Assembly (NCBI RefSeq): GCF_900101475.1
Contig: NZ_FMZV01000005.1
Location: forward strand, 62,001 to 126,000
Reading direction: 5' to 3'
Origin: Ruegeria marina
Lineage (GTDB): Bacteria; Pseudomonadota; Alphaproteobacteria; Rhodobacterales; Rhodobacteraceae
DNA: 64,000 nucleotides
The position numbers were made by a program, and so were the translations under genes. Under the pieces are notes generated by a model that did not search any database, was not told the DNA's origin, and saw only the letters and a program-made list of their open reading frames with translations. This document shows, one piece after another, positions 1-8,507 of this stretch (its first letter is position 1; each line of letters starts with the position of its first letter).

Positions 1-93
1 ATCCAGCCTGGCCAGGATGTCGAAGACCTGATCAGGGAACGTCTGGAACAGGAAGCGACCAAGGGATTGCTGAAGCTGCTCGGCAAGAACTAG
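1..93 (+). CDS. C-terminal end of an unidentified protein (partial)
   Basis: An open frame enters from the left edge and stops at a TAG at 91-93, giving the last 30 codons. The tail is rich in charged and leucine residues and ends LLKLLGKN, reading as an amphipathic helix. GC3 bias supports coding. Too little remains to identify it; an AsmA-type envelope protein is a guess from the helix-like tail. It converges on the phosphohexomutase gene across a 261-bp gap full of hairpins. Confidence 0.6.
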   Translation: MQPGQDVEDLIRERLEQEATKGLLKLLGKN

Positions 94-354
94 AGCCTGT
101 CGGAACAGAGCCGCAGCAGACGCCTCGCCAATGCCGCAAGAGTGCGCAGTGCAACCGGGCATGGGCACTGCCCGGGTGTCTCGGAAAAGAAGGCGCGGAT
201 CCGGCTTCTTTCTGGTCGGAAATACTCCGGAGCGCGAGGCAGAGCCTCGCCTGAATATGCCGCGCCGCAGGCGCGGCCCGGCCCAAGCCCGAACGGGTTT
301 CTCGCCAGAGAAACCCGGTGAGGGGGCGGGAGCGCCTCCCCCCCCGAAACCCGC
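94..354. other. Convergent intergenic region rich in hairpins
   Basis: This gap between two converging genes holds no convincing gene. It has a perfect 10-bp stem (CGGGTTTCTC at 294-303 with its complement at 308-317, 4-nt loop), shorter stems GCGAGGC/GCCTCGC and CCGCGCC/GGCGCGG, and one copy of the TTTC/GAAA hairpin repeat at 204-231. The likely role is bidirectional termination. Confidence 0.55.
204..231 (+). repeat. TTTC/GAAA hairpin repeat, copy 1
   Basis: Contains CTTCTTTCTGGT followed by a GAAATACTCCGG core. It is one of six related copies in the window, all between genes. TTTC and GAAA can pair around a 6-nt loop. Confidence 0.7.
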
Positions 355-1851
355 TCAGATGGTCTGGTCGTAGTCCCCGACGCCGGGTTCCGTGCGGATG
401 ACCGCGTCGATTTCGGCGAAGATGGCGCGCATCTCCGCCTCGCTTTCGCTGCTTTCGCAGACCACCACCAGGTTGGGCGTGTTCGACGAGGCGCGGACCA
501 GGCCCCAGGATCCATTGTCGAGGATGACGCGGGCGCCGTTGACCGTGACGACTTCCTTGATCGCCTTGCCGGCAAAACTGTCCCCGGCCGCATGCCTTGC
601 GGCCAGTTTTTCCACCAGCCGTTCGAGAATGGCGTATTTTTCGGTATCGGCGGCATAGGGCGACATGGTCGGCGTCGACCAGGTGCGCGGCAGCGCCTTG
701 CGCAGGTCGGACATGCGGCTGCCGGGGTTGCGGTCCATCAGCTTGCAGATCTCGACCGCCACCCGCATGCCGCAGTCGTAGCCGCGCCCGATCGGTTCGG
801 CCAGGAAGTAGTGGCCCGACTTCTCGAACCCCGCCAGCGCGCCGATCTCCTTGACCCGCCGCTTCATGTGGCTGTGACCGGTCTTCCAGTAGTCGGCGAC
901 CACGCCGTTCTTCTTCAGTTCGGGGTCGGCGGCAAACAGGCCGGTGGATTTCACATCCGCCACGAAGGTGGCGCCGGGATACAATTTCGACAGGTCGCGC
1001 GCCATGATCACGCCCACCTTGTCTGCAAAGATCTCTTCGCCCTCGTCATCGACCACGCCGCAGCGGTCGCCGTCCCCGTCGAAGCCCAGCGCGAGATCGG
1101 CGCCGCTGGCTTTGACCATGTCGGCCATGTCATGCAGCATTTCCATGGCTTCTGGGTTCGGGTTGTAGTGGGGGAAGGTATAGTCGAGCTCATTGTGGCT
1201 CGGCACCACCTCGACCCCCATGCGCGCGAAGATCTCGGGCGCAAAGGCCGAGGCCGTGCCGTTGCCGGTGGCGCAGACCACCTTGAGCGGACGGGACATG
1301 CGGAAATCGCCGACCAGATCGTCGATATAGGCTTCCTTCACGCCCTCCACGAATTCATAGGAGCCACCCGGGCGTGCGACGCCTTCGCCGTTCAGCACGA
1401 TGTCGCGCAGTTCGGCCATTTCGTCGGGTCCGTGGGTCAATGGCCGGTCAAACCCCATCTTGACCCCGGTCCAGCCGTTCGGGTTGTGGCTGGCCGTGAC
1501 CATCGCAACCGCCGGCACATCCAGGTGGAATTGTGCGAAATAGGCCATCGGTGACAGCGCCGGGCCAATGTCCTTGACCTGGACACCGGCCTGCATCAGG
1601 CCCAGGATCAGCGCATTCTTGATGGCGAGTGAATAGTCGCGATAGTCGTTGCCGACCGCGATGACCGGCGCGATGCCGCGGCGGTGCATCTGCGTGCCCA
1701 GGCCCAGTCCCAGCGCGGTCATGCCGGGCAAGTTGATTTCTTCGGGGTATTTCCAGCGGGCATCGTATTCCCGGAACCCGGTGGGCCGGATCATTGCGTC
1801 GCGCAGAAAGCTCCAGGTGTTGGGTGTCACCTCGGAAAGCGGTTTGGTCAT
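355..1851 (-). CDS. Phosphomannomutase/phosphoglucomutase
   Basis: An alpha-D-phosphohexomutase of 498 residues that moves phosphate between C6 and C1 of mannose or glucose, feeding sugar-nucleotide synthesis for capsule and LPS. The catalytic phosphoserine loop TASHNP is at about residues 119-124 (Ser121), the metal-binding loop DGDGDR near 258-263 and the sugar-binding EKSGH near 344. Length fits the ManB/AlgC family. It is the last gene of a minus-strand operon after kdsA (21-bp gap) and the capsule-export genes, which supports a polysaccharide role. Whether mannose or glucose phosphate is preferred cannot be read from the sequence. Confidence 0.92.
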   Translation of the reverse strand: MTKPLSEVTPNTWSFLRDAMIRPTGFREYDARWKYPEEINLPGMTALGLGLGTQMHRRGIAPVIAVGNDYRDYSLAIKNALILGLMQAGVQVKDIGPALSPMAYFAQFHLDVPAVAMVTASHNPNGWTGVKMGFDRPLTHGPDEMAELRDIVLNGEGVARPGGSYEFVEGVKEAYIDDLVGDFRMSRPLKVVCATGNGTASAFAPEIFARMGVEVVPSHNELDYTFPHYNPNPEAMEMLHDMADMVKASGADLALGFDGDGDRCGVVDDEGEEIFADKVGVIMARDLSKLYPGATFVADVKSTGLFAADPELKKNGVVADYWKTGHSHMKRRVKEIGALAGFEKSGHYFLAEPIGRGYDCGMRVAVEICKLMDRNPGSRMSDLRKALPRTWSTPTMSPYAADTEKYAILERLVEKLAARHAAGDSFAGKAIKEVVTVNGARVILDNGSWGLVRASSNTPNLVVVCESSESEAEMRAIFAEIDAVIRTEPGVGDYDQTI

Positions 1852-1872
1852 GTCAAATTCTCTGGTTTCTTG

Positions 1873-2706
1873 TCAGATGCGAATGGGCTCTGCCTTAGCA
1901 AGCGCATCGAAGCGCATCAAGGTGGCGATCATGGCCGGCATCTGATCGAGATGGATCATGTTGGGCCCGTCGCTGGGGGCATTGTCGGGATCGGGGTGGG
2001 TTTCGATGAAAACGGCGCCGATGCCCAGGGACACCGCCGCCCGCGCCATGACCGGCGCAAACTCGCGCTGCCCTCCCGAAGAGCCGCCCCGGCCGCCCGG
2101 CTGCTGCACCGAATGCGTGGCATCCATGACCACAGGATAGCCGGTCTGCGCCATGATCGGCAGCGAACGCATATCGGCCACAAGGGTGTTGTAGCCGAAA
2201 GACACGCCCCTCTCGGTCAGCATGATCCTGTCGTTGCCGGTGCTTTCGATCTTGGTGACGATATTACCCATATCCCAGGGCGCCAGGAACTGGCCTTTCT
2301 TGACGTTGATCACGGCACCGGTCGCGCCCGCAGCCAGCAGCATGTCGGTCTGCCGGCACAGGAAGGCCGGTATCTGCAACACGTCCACCGCCGCCGCAGC
2401 AACGGCGCATTGGGCCTCGGTATGGACATCGGTGAGAACGGGTATGCCCATGCCGCGCCGGATGTCGTCCAGCACTTTCAACCCGGCGTCGATGCCCAGG
2501 CCGCGCTGGCCGCTCAACGAGGTGCGGTTCGCCTTGTCGTAGCTTGCCTTGAAGACGAATTGCGCGCCGACGGCGTCGCAGGCTTCTTTCAAGGTGCCGG
2601 CGATCATTTGCGCATGATCGGCGGATTCCAGCTGGCAGGGGCCGGCAATGACGGTCAGCGGCAGGTCGTTGCCAACGGTCAGGTCGGCGATTTTGACATG
2701 TTTCAT
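1873..2706 (-). CDS. kdsA: 3-deoxy-8-phosphooctulonate synthase (KdsA)
   Basis: Condenses phosphoenolpyruvate with arabinose 5-phosphate to Kdo-8-phosphate in the cytoplasm, for lipid A core and Kdo-linked capsules. The 277-residue length is typical. Family signatures include AGPCQLES near residue 21, an FKASYDKANRTS segment near 53, TDVHTEAQ, QIPAFLCRQTD, DATHSVQQPGG and the terminal GVFIETHPDP-like strand (here AVFIETHPDPD). It starts 4 bp after the kpsE-like gene ends, so it belongs to the same operon. Its place beside a capsule ATPase suggests Kdo supply for a Kdo-containing glycan. Confidence 0.96.
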   Translation of the reverse strand: MKHVKIADLTVGNDLPLTVIAGPCQLESADHAQMIAGTLKEACDAVGAQFVFKASYDKANRTSLSGQRGLGIDAGLKVLDDIRRGMGIPVLTDVHTEAQCAVAAAAVDVLQIPAFLCRQTDMLLAAGATGAVINVKKGQFLAPWDMGNIVTKIESTGNDRIMLTERGVSFGYNTLVADMRSLPIMAQTGYPVVMDATHSVQQPGGRGGSSGGQREFAPVMARAAVSLGIGAVFIETHPDPDNAPSDGPNMIHLDQMPAMIATLMRFDALAKAEPIRI

Positions 2707-2710
2707 GGGC

Positions 2711-4408
2711 TTACGAGGATACCTGTTCTCTAAGGATCGACGCGGTGAGCGAGATCATCAGGTAGATACCAGCAAAGAGCAGGAATGCCAAAATCGTATT
2801 TTCGAAACTGCGCGGATAACTCGGTTCCTCGCTTGGCACGGGGTTGACCGACACTGTCAGGTAGCGCACCTGCCGGTTCGCCTCCATCCGGGTGGTTTCC
2901 ATCTGTTGCAGCGCCGATTGCAGCATCATGTCGCGCGTGGCGAGGTCTGCCTGCGCCATCTGGATTCGGACGGTCAGCCGCGCCAGCGAGTTTTCGCCGC
3001 GCGAGGTATCCAGCATCTCGGCGTTCAGATCGTCGAGCAGATCGTTCAATCGCGCGATATCGGCACGGGTGCCGTCGACCTTGGCCTTGCTCGGACGCGC
3101 GTTGTCCAGCAGGGCCGCCAGTTGCAATTCCTTCTCCTGGATCTGCACTTCGACCTGGTCGATGCGGCCGCGCAGGCTTGCGATCACGCCTTCGGGATCA
3201 AGCAGCGCGCCCTTCTGCTGCAACTCGACCAGCGCCTCCTGTGCCTTGCGCCGTTCGGCCTGGGCATCCTCGAAGCTCTGGCGCGCCTCGCGCATCTGGT
3301 CTTCGCGCTTTTGCCCGGACAGGTTGTTCACCCGCTCCTCGGCATAGGTCAGCAGGCTTTGCGAAAACTCGGTGGCCACCTGCGGATCGGGGGCGGCGAC
3401 CTCCATCCGGATCACGCCTTCGGTCGGGTCATAGCCGATCTTCACGATGCGGCTGTAGATCTTGTAGGCGTCCTCGTTCGTGGCATCCGGGGCGAGGCGC
3501 TGGATCGGGTCGATCCAGGGTTGCTGGAAATGCGCCTTGAACCCGCGGTCGCGGTCCAGTTGCAACATCGCTTCCTTCGATTCCAGGAAGGACTGGACCG
3601 AGATCGAATCCTGGCTGGTGGCGAACTGGGTGCCCGCGAAAAAGCCGCCCAGCCCGCCCAGCGAGCCATCCGCCTGCAGGATCACGAATTCCGATTTGCT
3701 CGCATACATCGGGGTGGCGACGGCATAGAAGTAATAGGCGGCGATCAGCGTCGGCAGCCCGACGAAAACCGCCAGCCGGGTCACCAGCTGCATCAGCTTG
3801 CGCCGGCGCCGGCGCATGATGTCCTGCTGGATCTTGCCAATCTCCATCTCGCGCCGCTGGGTCGGGCTGAGTTCTGTCGATGGCAGCGTCTGGCGCGGCT
3901 GAATGGTCTGCGGCAGCTGCACCTTGGGCTCCGGTTTTTCGGCAGTCTTTTCGCCGCGTTGCACCACCAGATCCAGCATGTTGCCGCGCTCCAGCGGGTC
4001 TATGCCCCGCGCGCGCAGCTGACGTACCGCATCGTAATCGGACATGACCGGGAGATTGTGTTTCTGCGCGAGCCGACGCGCCATACGCAACTGTCGGCCG
4101 GTCAGCCCTTCGCGTTTGATCGCGTCGATCTCGGTCTCGGCGCCGGTTTCCGCAGCCGAAGAGACCTGACCCTGCATCGGCGCAGAGGCCTTGCCCTCTG
4201 GCGCGACGCGCGTGCTGACGTCTTCCTTCGCGGTTTCGGGGCGCGTCGCTCCGGTTGCCGGGCGTGTGGGAGTCACAAGCGGGCGCAGCGGCGCGACATT
4301 GCTCGTCTGGGCTGCAGAACCCCCGGCGGCAGAGGCATGCTGCACGCCCTCCGGCACACCGCCGGTACGGCGGATGCGGAATTTCTTAGCTTTGGGTTTC
4401 GTAGTCAT
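2711..4408 (-). CDS. KpsE/BexC/CtrB-type capsule export protein with N-terminal extension
   Basis: An inner-membrane protein of the polysaccharide co-polymerase/periplasmic adaptor type that works with an ABC exporter in capsule secretion. One membrane segment lies near residues 207-230 after an arginine-rich stretch, a second near the C terminus (about 535-555), and a long periplasmic coiled coil (roughly 350-500) between. The first 200 residues are unusual: a basic start, a Pro/Ala/Thr-rich linker and a helical block near 95-150; KpsE itself is about 380 residues. The start at 4408 (MTTKPKAKKF) was chosen over an in-frame ATG 16 codons upstream because it gives a basic N terminus and a short overlap with the ATPase gene (4386-4408). 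Confidence 0.82.
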   Translation of the reverse strand: MTTKPKAKKFRIRRTGGVPEGVQHASAAGGSAAQTSNVAPLRPLVTPTRPATGATRPETAKEDVSTRVAPEGKASAPMQGQVSSAAETGAETEIDAIKREGLTGRQLRMARRLAQKHNLPVMSDYDAVRQLRARGIDPLERGNMLDLVVQRGEKTAEKPEPKVQLPQTIQPRQTLPSTELSPTQRREMEIGKIQQDIMRRRRRKLMQLVTRLAVFVGLPTLIAAYYFYAVATPMYASKSEFVILQADGSLGGLGGFFAGTQFATSQDSISVQSFLESKEAMLQLDRDRGFKAHFQQPWIDPIQRLAPDATNEDAYKIYSRIVKIGYDPTEGVIRMEVAAPDPQVATEFSQSLLTYAEERVNNLSGQKREDQMREARQSFEDAQAERRKAQEALVELQQKGALLDPEGVIASLRGRIDQVEVQIQEKELQLAALLDNARPSKAKVDGTRADIARLNDLLDDLNAEMLDTSRGENSLARLTVRIQMAQADLATRDMMLQSALQQMETTRMEANRQVRYLTVSVNPVPSEEPSYPRSFENTILAFLLFAGIYLMISLTASILREQVSS

Positions 4409-5066
4409 AGAGCTGTTTCGCTTCTTCCAACGAGTCAAACATGTGCAACTGGCCATTCATCAAAACAGCGGCCTGGCGTGCGAATTTCTCAAGCGTCGCG
4501 GCCTGGTGCGAGACGATCACGATCGTCGTTGTGCGCAGGCGTTCTTCCAGGATCGCGCCGGCCTTCTTGTTGAATTCGACGTCTGTCGAGGCCGGCATGC
4601 CTTCGTCGATCAGGTACATGTCGAAGTCAAGCGCAAGCATTAGCGCAAAGGAGAACCGCGCCCTCATGCCCGAGGAATAGGTGCCTAGCGGCTGGTCGAA
4701 ATATTCGCCCAACCCGCAAAGCCACCGGCAGTACGCCTCGATGTAGTCGGGGTCCATGCCATAGAGGCGAGCGATGTAGCGGGCATTTTCCATGGCGGAC
4801 AATCGGCCGATGACGCCGCCCATGAAGCCCAGCGGAAAGGAAATGTTGCAGGACCTCCGGATCACGCCTTCGTCGGGTTTTTCCAGCCCTGCCATCATGT
4901 TGATCAGGGTCGTCTTGCCGGTCCCGTTCGGTGCGAGCACGCCAAGCGACTTGCCCAGTTCGACCCGGAACGAAACCCGGTCCAGGATCACCTTTCGCTG
5001 CGATCCGGTCCAAAACGACTTGCTGACATTCTCGAACTCAAGCATCTGCTGTCTGCTGCGGCCCAT
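4386..5066 (-). CDS. kpsT: KpsT-like ABC transporter ATP-binding protein
   Basis: ATPase subunit for export of capsular polysaccharide (KpsT/BexA/Wzt-short group). It has Walker A APNGTGKTT near residues 45-53, a signature YSSGMRAR near 129 and Walker B DMYLIDEG near 149. The 226-residue length and lack of a C-terminal carbohydrate-binding domain fit KpsT. It is the first gene of the minus-strand operon and overlaps the KpsE-like gene by 23 bp. Start may instead be Met8 (5045). The partner permease KpsM, normally next to it, is absent from this operon. Confidence 0.88.
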   Translation of the reverse strand: MGRSRQQMLEFENVSKSFWTGSQRKVILDRVSFRVELGKSLGVLAPNGTGKTTLINMMAGLEKPDEGVIRRSCNISFPLGFMGGVIGRLSAMENARYIARLYGMDPDYIEAYCRWLCGLGEYFDQPLGTYSSGMRARFSFALMLALDFDMYLIDEGMPASTDVEFNKKAGAILEERLRTTTIVIVSHQAATLEKFARQAAVLMNGQLHMFDSLEEAKQLYDYETQS

Positions 5067-5330
5067 GTTTTCTTTTTTGCAGTTCCGTCCCTGATGGGCG
5101 CCTACCCGGTTCCCGCCTGCACGGAGACTGACCTCCGACTATAGGGGGATTTGGGCTACATTATGTCGAAATCCGAAACAAATCTTCAATGCGATTCCCG
5201 CAGGGAAAACTGATGGACTTTCGCCGGTCCGGCGGGTTTTGAGATATCGTGCAGCTCTCTGACGGTTGGAGGCAAGAGGGCCATGGTCTATCTTGCGCTG
5301 GCCGCTCAAATTCCACGAGGCAAGAGGAAC

Positions 5331-5954
5331 ATGGTCCCGGACACACCGGCAGAAACCCAACTGGCCAAGGATATCCGTGCCTGCCGGCTGTGTGCGGAAC
5401 GGTTTGCCGGGACGGCTACCGCCCATGTCCCGCGTCCGGTGGTCTGGTTCCGGCCCGGCGCGCGTGTGCTGATTGCCGGACAGGCGCCGGGTGCGCGCGT
5501 ACACCAGACCGGCCGCCCCTTCACCGATCCGTCGGGTGATCGTCTGCGCGACTGGCTGGGGATCGGCGAGGATATTTTTTACGACCTCTCCCGCGTGGCG
5601 GTTGTTCCGATGGCCTTTTGTTTCCCGGGTTACGACAATAAGGGCTCGGATCTGCCGCCGCCGCCGATTTGTGGAAGGACATGGCACAATCGGGTGATGG
5701 CAGAACTGGGCAATTTGCCGCTGGTCGTGCTGGTGGGCGGTCACGCGCATCGCTACCACCTTGGCGCGCGCGGGCCGGTGACCGAAACGGTCGCCGCCTG
5801 GCGGGACCATGCGCCGCGGGTCTTTGCCTTGCCTCATCCGTCCTGGCGCAATACGGGATGGCTGAAGAAGAACCCGTGGTTCCAGACCGACCTGCTGCCG
5901 GTCCTGCGCGCACGGGTCAAGGAGGTGCTGCATGACCCCGGAAACCCCGATTGA
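5331..5954 (+). CDS. Uracil-DNA glycosylase family protein
   Basis: A UDG-superfamily protein (COG1573-like). A CRLC pair is near the N terminus; motif 1 reads GQAPGARVHQTGRPF rather than the family-4 GEAPG with an acidic residue, and the C-terminal motif is LPHPSWRN. Two further cysteines lie in FCFPG and PPPICG. The four cysteines could bind an iron-sulfur cluster, as in family 4, but glycosylase activity is uncertain. Two in-frame starts exist, 5283 and 5331, each preceded by the same GAGGCAAGAGG; 5331 gives the more family-like N terminus. The 3' end overlaps the SseB-family gene by 23 bp. Confidence 0.8.
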   Translation: MVPDTPAETQLAKDIRACRLCAERFAGTATAHVPRPVVWFRPGARVLIAGQAPGARVHQTGRPFTDPSGDRLRDWLGIGEDIFYDLSRVAVVPMAFCFPGYDNKGSDLPPPPICGRTWHNRVMAELGNLPLVVLVGGHAHRYHLGARGPVTETVAAWRDHAPRVFALPHPSWRNTGWLKKNPWFQTDLLPVLRARVKEVLHDPGNPD

Positions 5955-6711
5955 CCGCGCCCATGCGGAAATGGAGTCGAGCGACGCCGCCCGCCTGCGC
6001 TTCTTCGAGCGGCTGGGCGATGCCGAACTGTTCCTGCTGTTGACCGAGGAGGCGCGCGACGAGAATCTTTCGCCCGAACTCTTCGACCTCGCCGATGGCC
6101 GCTTCGTACTCGCCTTCGACCGCGAGGACCGCCTGGCCGCGTTTGTCGGCCGGCCGGCGCCCTATGCGGCCTTGTCTGGTCGGGTGCTCGCGGCGATGCT
6201 GGCGGGGCAGGGGGTGGGGCTCGGCCTCAATCTCGACGTGGCGCCTTCGGCCATGCTGATCCCGGCCGAGGCGCTGGCCTGGCTGGATGCAACGCTGGGC
6301 AACCGTCCGGACCATGTCGAGGCGCGGATATCCGAGGTCACGCCGCCCGGCGGGCTGCCCGAGGCGCTGCTATCCGCCCTCGATGCCAAGCTCGTCAGCG
6401 CCGCCGGTCTGGCGCAGGGGGCTTATCTCGCGGGGGTGGTCTATCACGAAGGCGCGCGCGGGCATCTTCTGGGATTTGTCGATGCGGTGGCAGGGGCCGA
6501 AGCGGCGCTGGCCAAGGCGGCGTCCGAAGCGCTCACCTTTTCCGGGATCGAGGCCGGGGCCATGGACGTCGGCTTTTTCAGCGCCAGCGACCCGATGGCC
6601 GCTGCCTTGGCGCGTGTGGGGCTGCGGTTCGAATTGCCCAAACCTGTGGCCCCTGCAAGTGCGCCGTCAGCTCCGGGCATGGACCCGGGTCGCCCGCCGC
6701 GATTGAAATGA
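5932..6711 (+). CDS. SseB family protein
   Basis: A 259-residue protein resembling the SseB/YfeW-type N-terminal domain: a helical start, then a FVLAFDREDRLAAFVG strand pair near residues 60-75 and an ALSGRVLAAML helix, with a second alpha/beta half ending in a Pro-rich tail. Function in this family is poorly defined; members have been linked to enhanced-serine-sensitivity phenotypes. The start overlaps the preceding gene by 23 bp, implying translational coupling. A GC-rich hairpin (6717-6735) follows the stop. Confidence 0.75.
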   Translation: MTPETPIDRAHAEMESSDAARLRFFERLGDAELFLLLTEEARDENLSPELFDLADGRFVLAFDREDRLAAFVGRPAPYAALSGRVLAAMLAGQGVGLGLNLDVAPSAMLIPAEALAWLDATLGNRPDHVEARISEVTPPGGLPEALLSALDAKLVSAAGLAQGAYLAGVVYHEGARGHLLGFVDAVAGAEAALAKAASEALTFSGIEAGAMDVGFFSASDPMAAALARVGLRFELPKPVAPASAPSAPGMDPGRPPRLK

Positions 6712-6750
6712 CCACAGGCGGGCGCCTGGCCCGCCCGCAAGGGGCGGCGG

Positions 6751-7626
6751 TTATTCCGCCGCTTCCAGCTTGTCTTGGGTGCGGGTGTCGAAATCGCTGG
6801 CGGCATGTCGTTCGCGCAACTGGTATTTGGGCTCGCCGGCGGTCCGGTTCACCATGCGTCCCCGGCTGACCGCCGGGCGCGCGTCGATCGCCTTGGCCCA
6901 GCGCTGCACATGCTCGTAGCTTTCGACATCGAGGAACTCTCCCGCGCTGTATTGCCGGCCCAACGCCAGTTGTCCGTACCATGGCCAGATCGCCATGTCG
7001 GCGATGGTATAGTCTTCGCCGGCGATGAAGCTCTTGTTCGCCAGTTCCCGGTTCAGCACGTCCAGCTGACGTTTGACCTCCATCGCGAACCGGTTGATCG
7101 GATATTCCCATTTTTCGGGCGCATAGGCGTAGAAATGACCGAACCCGCCGCCCAGATAAGGCGCGCTGCCCATCTGCCAGAACACCCAGTTCATCACTCC
7201 GGTCCGGGCCGCGCCGCTCCTGGGCAGGAAGGCGTCGAATTTCTCGGCAAGGTGGAACAGGATCGAGGCGCTCTCGAACACACGGACCGGTTCGGCACCC
7301 GAACGATCCAGCAGGGCCGGGATCTTCGAGTTCGGGTTGATGTCGACAAAGCCCGATCCGAATTGCTCGCCCTTGCCGATCTGGATCAGCCAGGCATCGT
7401 ATTCGGCCTCTGCATGACCCGCGGCCAGCAGCTCCTCGAACATCACAGTGACCTTGACCCCGTTGGGCGTACCCTGAGAGTAGAGCTGGAACGGATGCTC
7501 GCCGACCGGCAGTTCCTTGTCATGGGTCGGTCCCGCGATGGGGCGGTTGATGCTGGCGAACTGACCGCCGCTCTCCTTGTCCCAGACCCAGACTTTCGGC
7601 GGCGTATAGTTTGACGTTTCACTCAT
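6751..7626 (-). CDS. yghU: YghU-type glutathione S-transferase
   Basis: A 291-residue GST-family protein of the YghU/disulfide-bond reductase group. The extended N terminus with VWVWDKESGG and INRPIAGPTHDK is characteristic, followed by a thioredoxin fold (QLYSQGTPNGVKV) and the all-helical C-terminal domain with EVKRQLDVLNRELA and the DYTIADMAIWPW helix typical of GSTs. E. coli YghU reduces organic peroxides and binds two glutathiones. The start at 7626 was preferred over a longer frame because AGAAAGG precedes it and it matches the family start MSE. It stands alone. Confidence 0.92.
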   Translation of the reverse strand: MSETSNYTPPKVWVWDKESGGQFASINRPIAGPTHDKELPVGEHPFQLYSQGTPNGVKVTVMFEELLAAGHAEAEYDAWLIQIGKGEQFGSGFVDINPNSKIPALLDRSGAEPVRVFESASILFHLAEKFDAFLPRSGAARTGVMNWVFWQMGSAPYLGGGFGHFYAYAPEKWEYPINRFAMEVKRQLDVLNRELANKSFIAGEDYTIADMAIWPWYGQLALGRQYSAGEFLDVESYEHVQRWAKAIDARPAVSRGRMVNRTAGEPKYQLRERHAASDFDTRTQDKLEAAE

Positions 7627-7899
7627 GCGGAACCTTTCTCGCTTGCGACGGGACCGGACACCCGACACCCGGTCAGCTAATGTTTCGCTCAACAAAGTCC
7701 AACCCTGGCAGAGACACAAGGGACGATCATTCTGACGTCGGGATGTAATGCGGAATTGAAACATTTCCCCGGGCCGCAATCACGAAACCTCGTTCCCGCT
7801 CACACCCGCGCGAGCGGCGCTGCGAAATCATGCGGGCAAGGGTAATCTCTGGGCACTGGCCGGTGCATGCGGCCATGAACCATACGGAAGGACCCGTTG

Positions 7900-8424
7900 A
7901 TGAGACGTTTCGTTTTTGCCCTTGCCACGGTCGCCACCACGGCGCTGTCCCTGCCGGCCCTTGCCGGTGAGCAATATGTCGACGGCACCGGATACGCGGT
8001 GTCGGGCTATGATGTGGTGGCCTATCACGGCCTAACCCAATCGGCCGTCGGTCTTGCCCAGCCTGAGGGGGTCAAGGGCAAGGCTTCGATCACGGCCGAG
8101 TGGAACGGCGCGACCTGGGCGTTCTCGACCGAGGAGAACCGCGACAAGTTCCTCGCCGATCCGGAGTTCTATGCGCCGCAGTTTGACGGACACTGCGCCT
8201 ATGGCGTGTCCAAGGGTGGCAAGGTTCCGGGCAACCCGAACCTGTGGCGCATCGTCGACGACAAGCTCTATCTGAACATCACCCGGAACGTGGTGGGATT
8301 CTGGGAAGAGGATATTCCCGGCAACATCGACAAGGCCGATGGCAATTGGCCGGGGATCGAACCGAATGCGGCATCGACCAGCGTGATCCCCGATTTCACC
8401 TCGTCGGCGCCGGTAACCAACTGA
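7900..8424 (+). CDS. Secreted YHS domain-containing protein
   Basis: A 174-residue exported protein: a signal peptide (MRRFVFALATVATTALSLPALA) with likely cleavage after residue 22-23, then a YHS domain running from GYAVSGYDVVAYH to CAYGVSKGGKVPG. The family is thought to bind metal or copper and is often an extracytoplasmic accessory protein; its role here is unknown. The ATG at 7900 is preceded by GGAAGGA. The gene is divergent from yghU and ends at a strong terminator (8459-8482) shared with gcrA. Confidence 0.85.
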   Translation: MRRFVFALATVATTALSLPALAGEQYVDGTGYAVSGYDVVAYHGLTQSAVGLAQPEGVKGKASITAEWNGATWAFSTEENRDKFLADPEFYAPQFDGHCAYGVSKGGKVPGNPNLWRIVDDKLYLNITRNVVGFWEEDIPGNIDKADGNWPGIEPNAASTSVIPDFTSSAPVTN

Positions 8425-8458
8425 CGGCACGCAAAAGCGGTTTTCCGCAAAAAGAAAT

Positions 8459-8482
8459 GGTCCGGGGTCAAGATCCCGGACC
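8459..8482. terminator. Bidirectional terminator between YHS gene and gcrA
   Basis: Perfect 8-bp stem GGTCCGGG / CCCGGACC with an 8-nt loop. A short run ending ATTTT follows on the plus strand, and an A/T-rich segment lies on the other side. Both flanking genes end here. Confidence 0.7.
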
Positions 8483-8507
8483 AGTCCATTTTCGGCCCAT
8501 GCAAGTC

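Noticed and set aside
2648-4573. 641-codon plus-strand frame over the kpsE-like gene
   Set aside because: Antisense shadow in a high-GC region; composition is Arg/Gln/His-rich and no domain appears.
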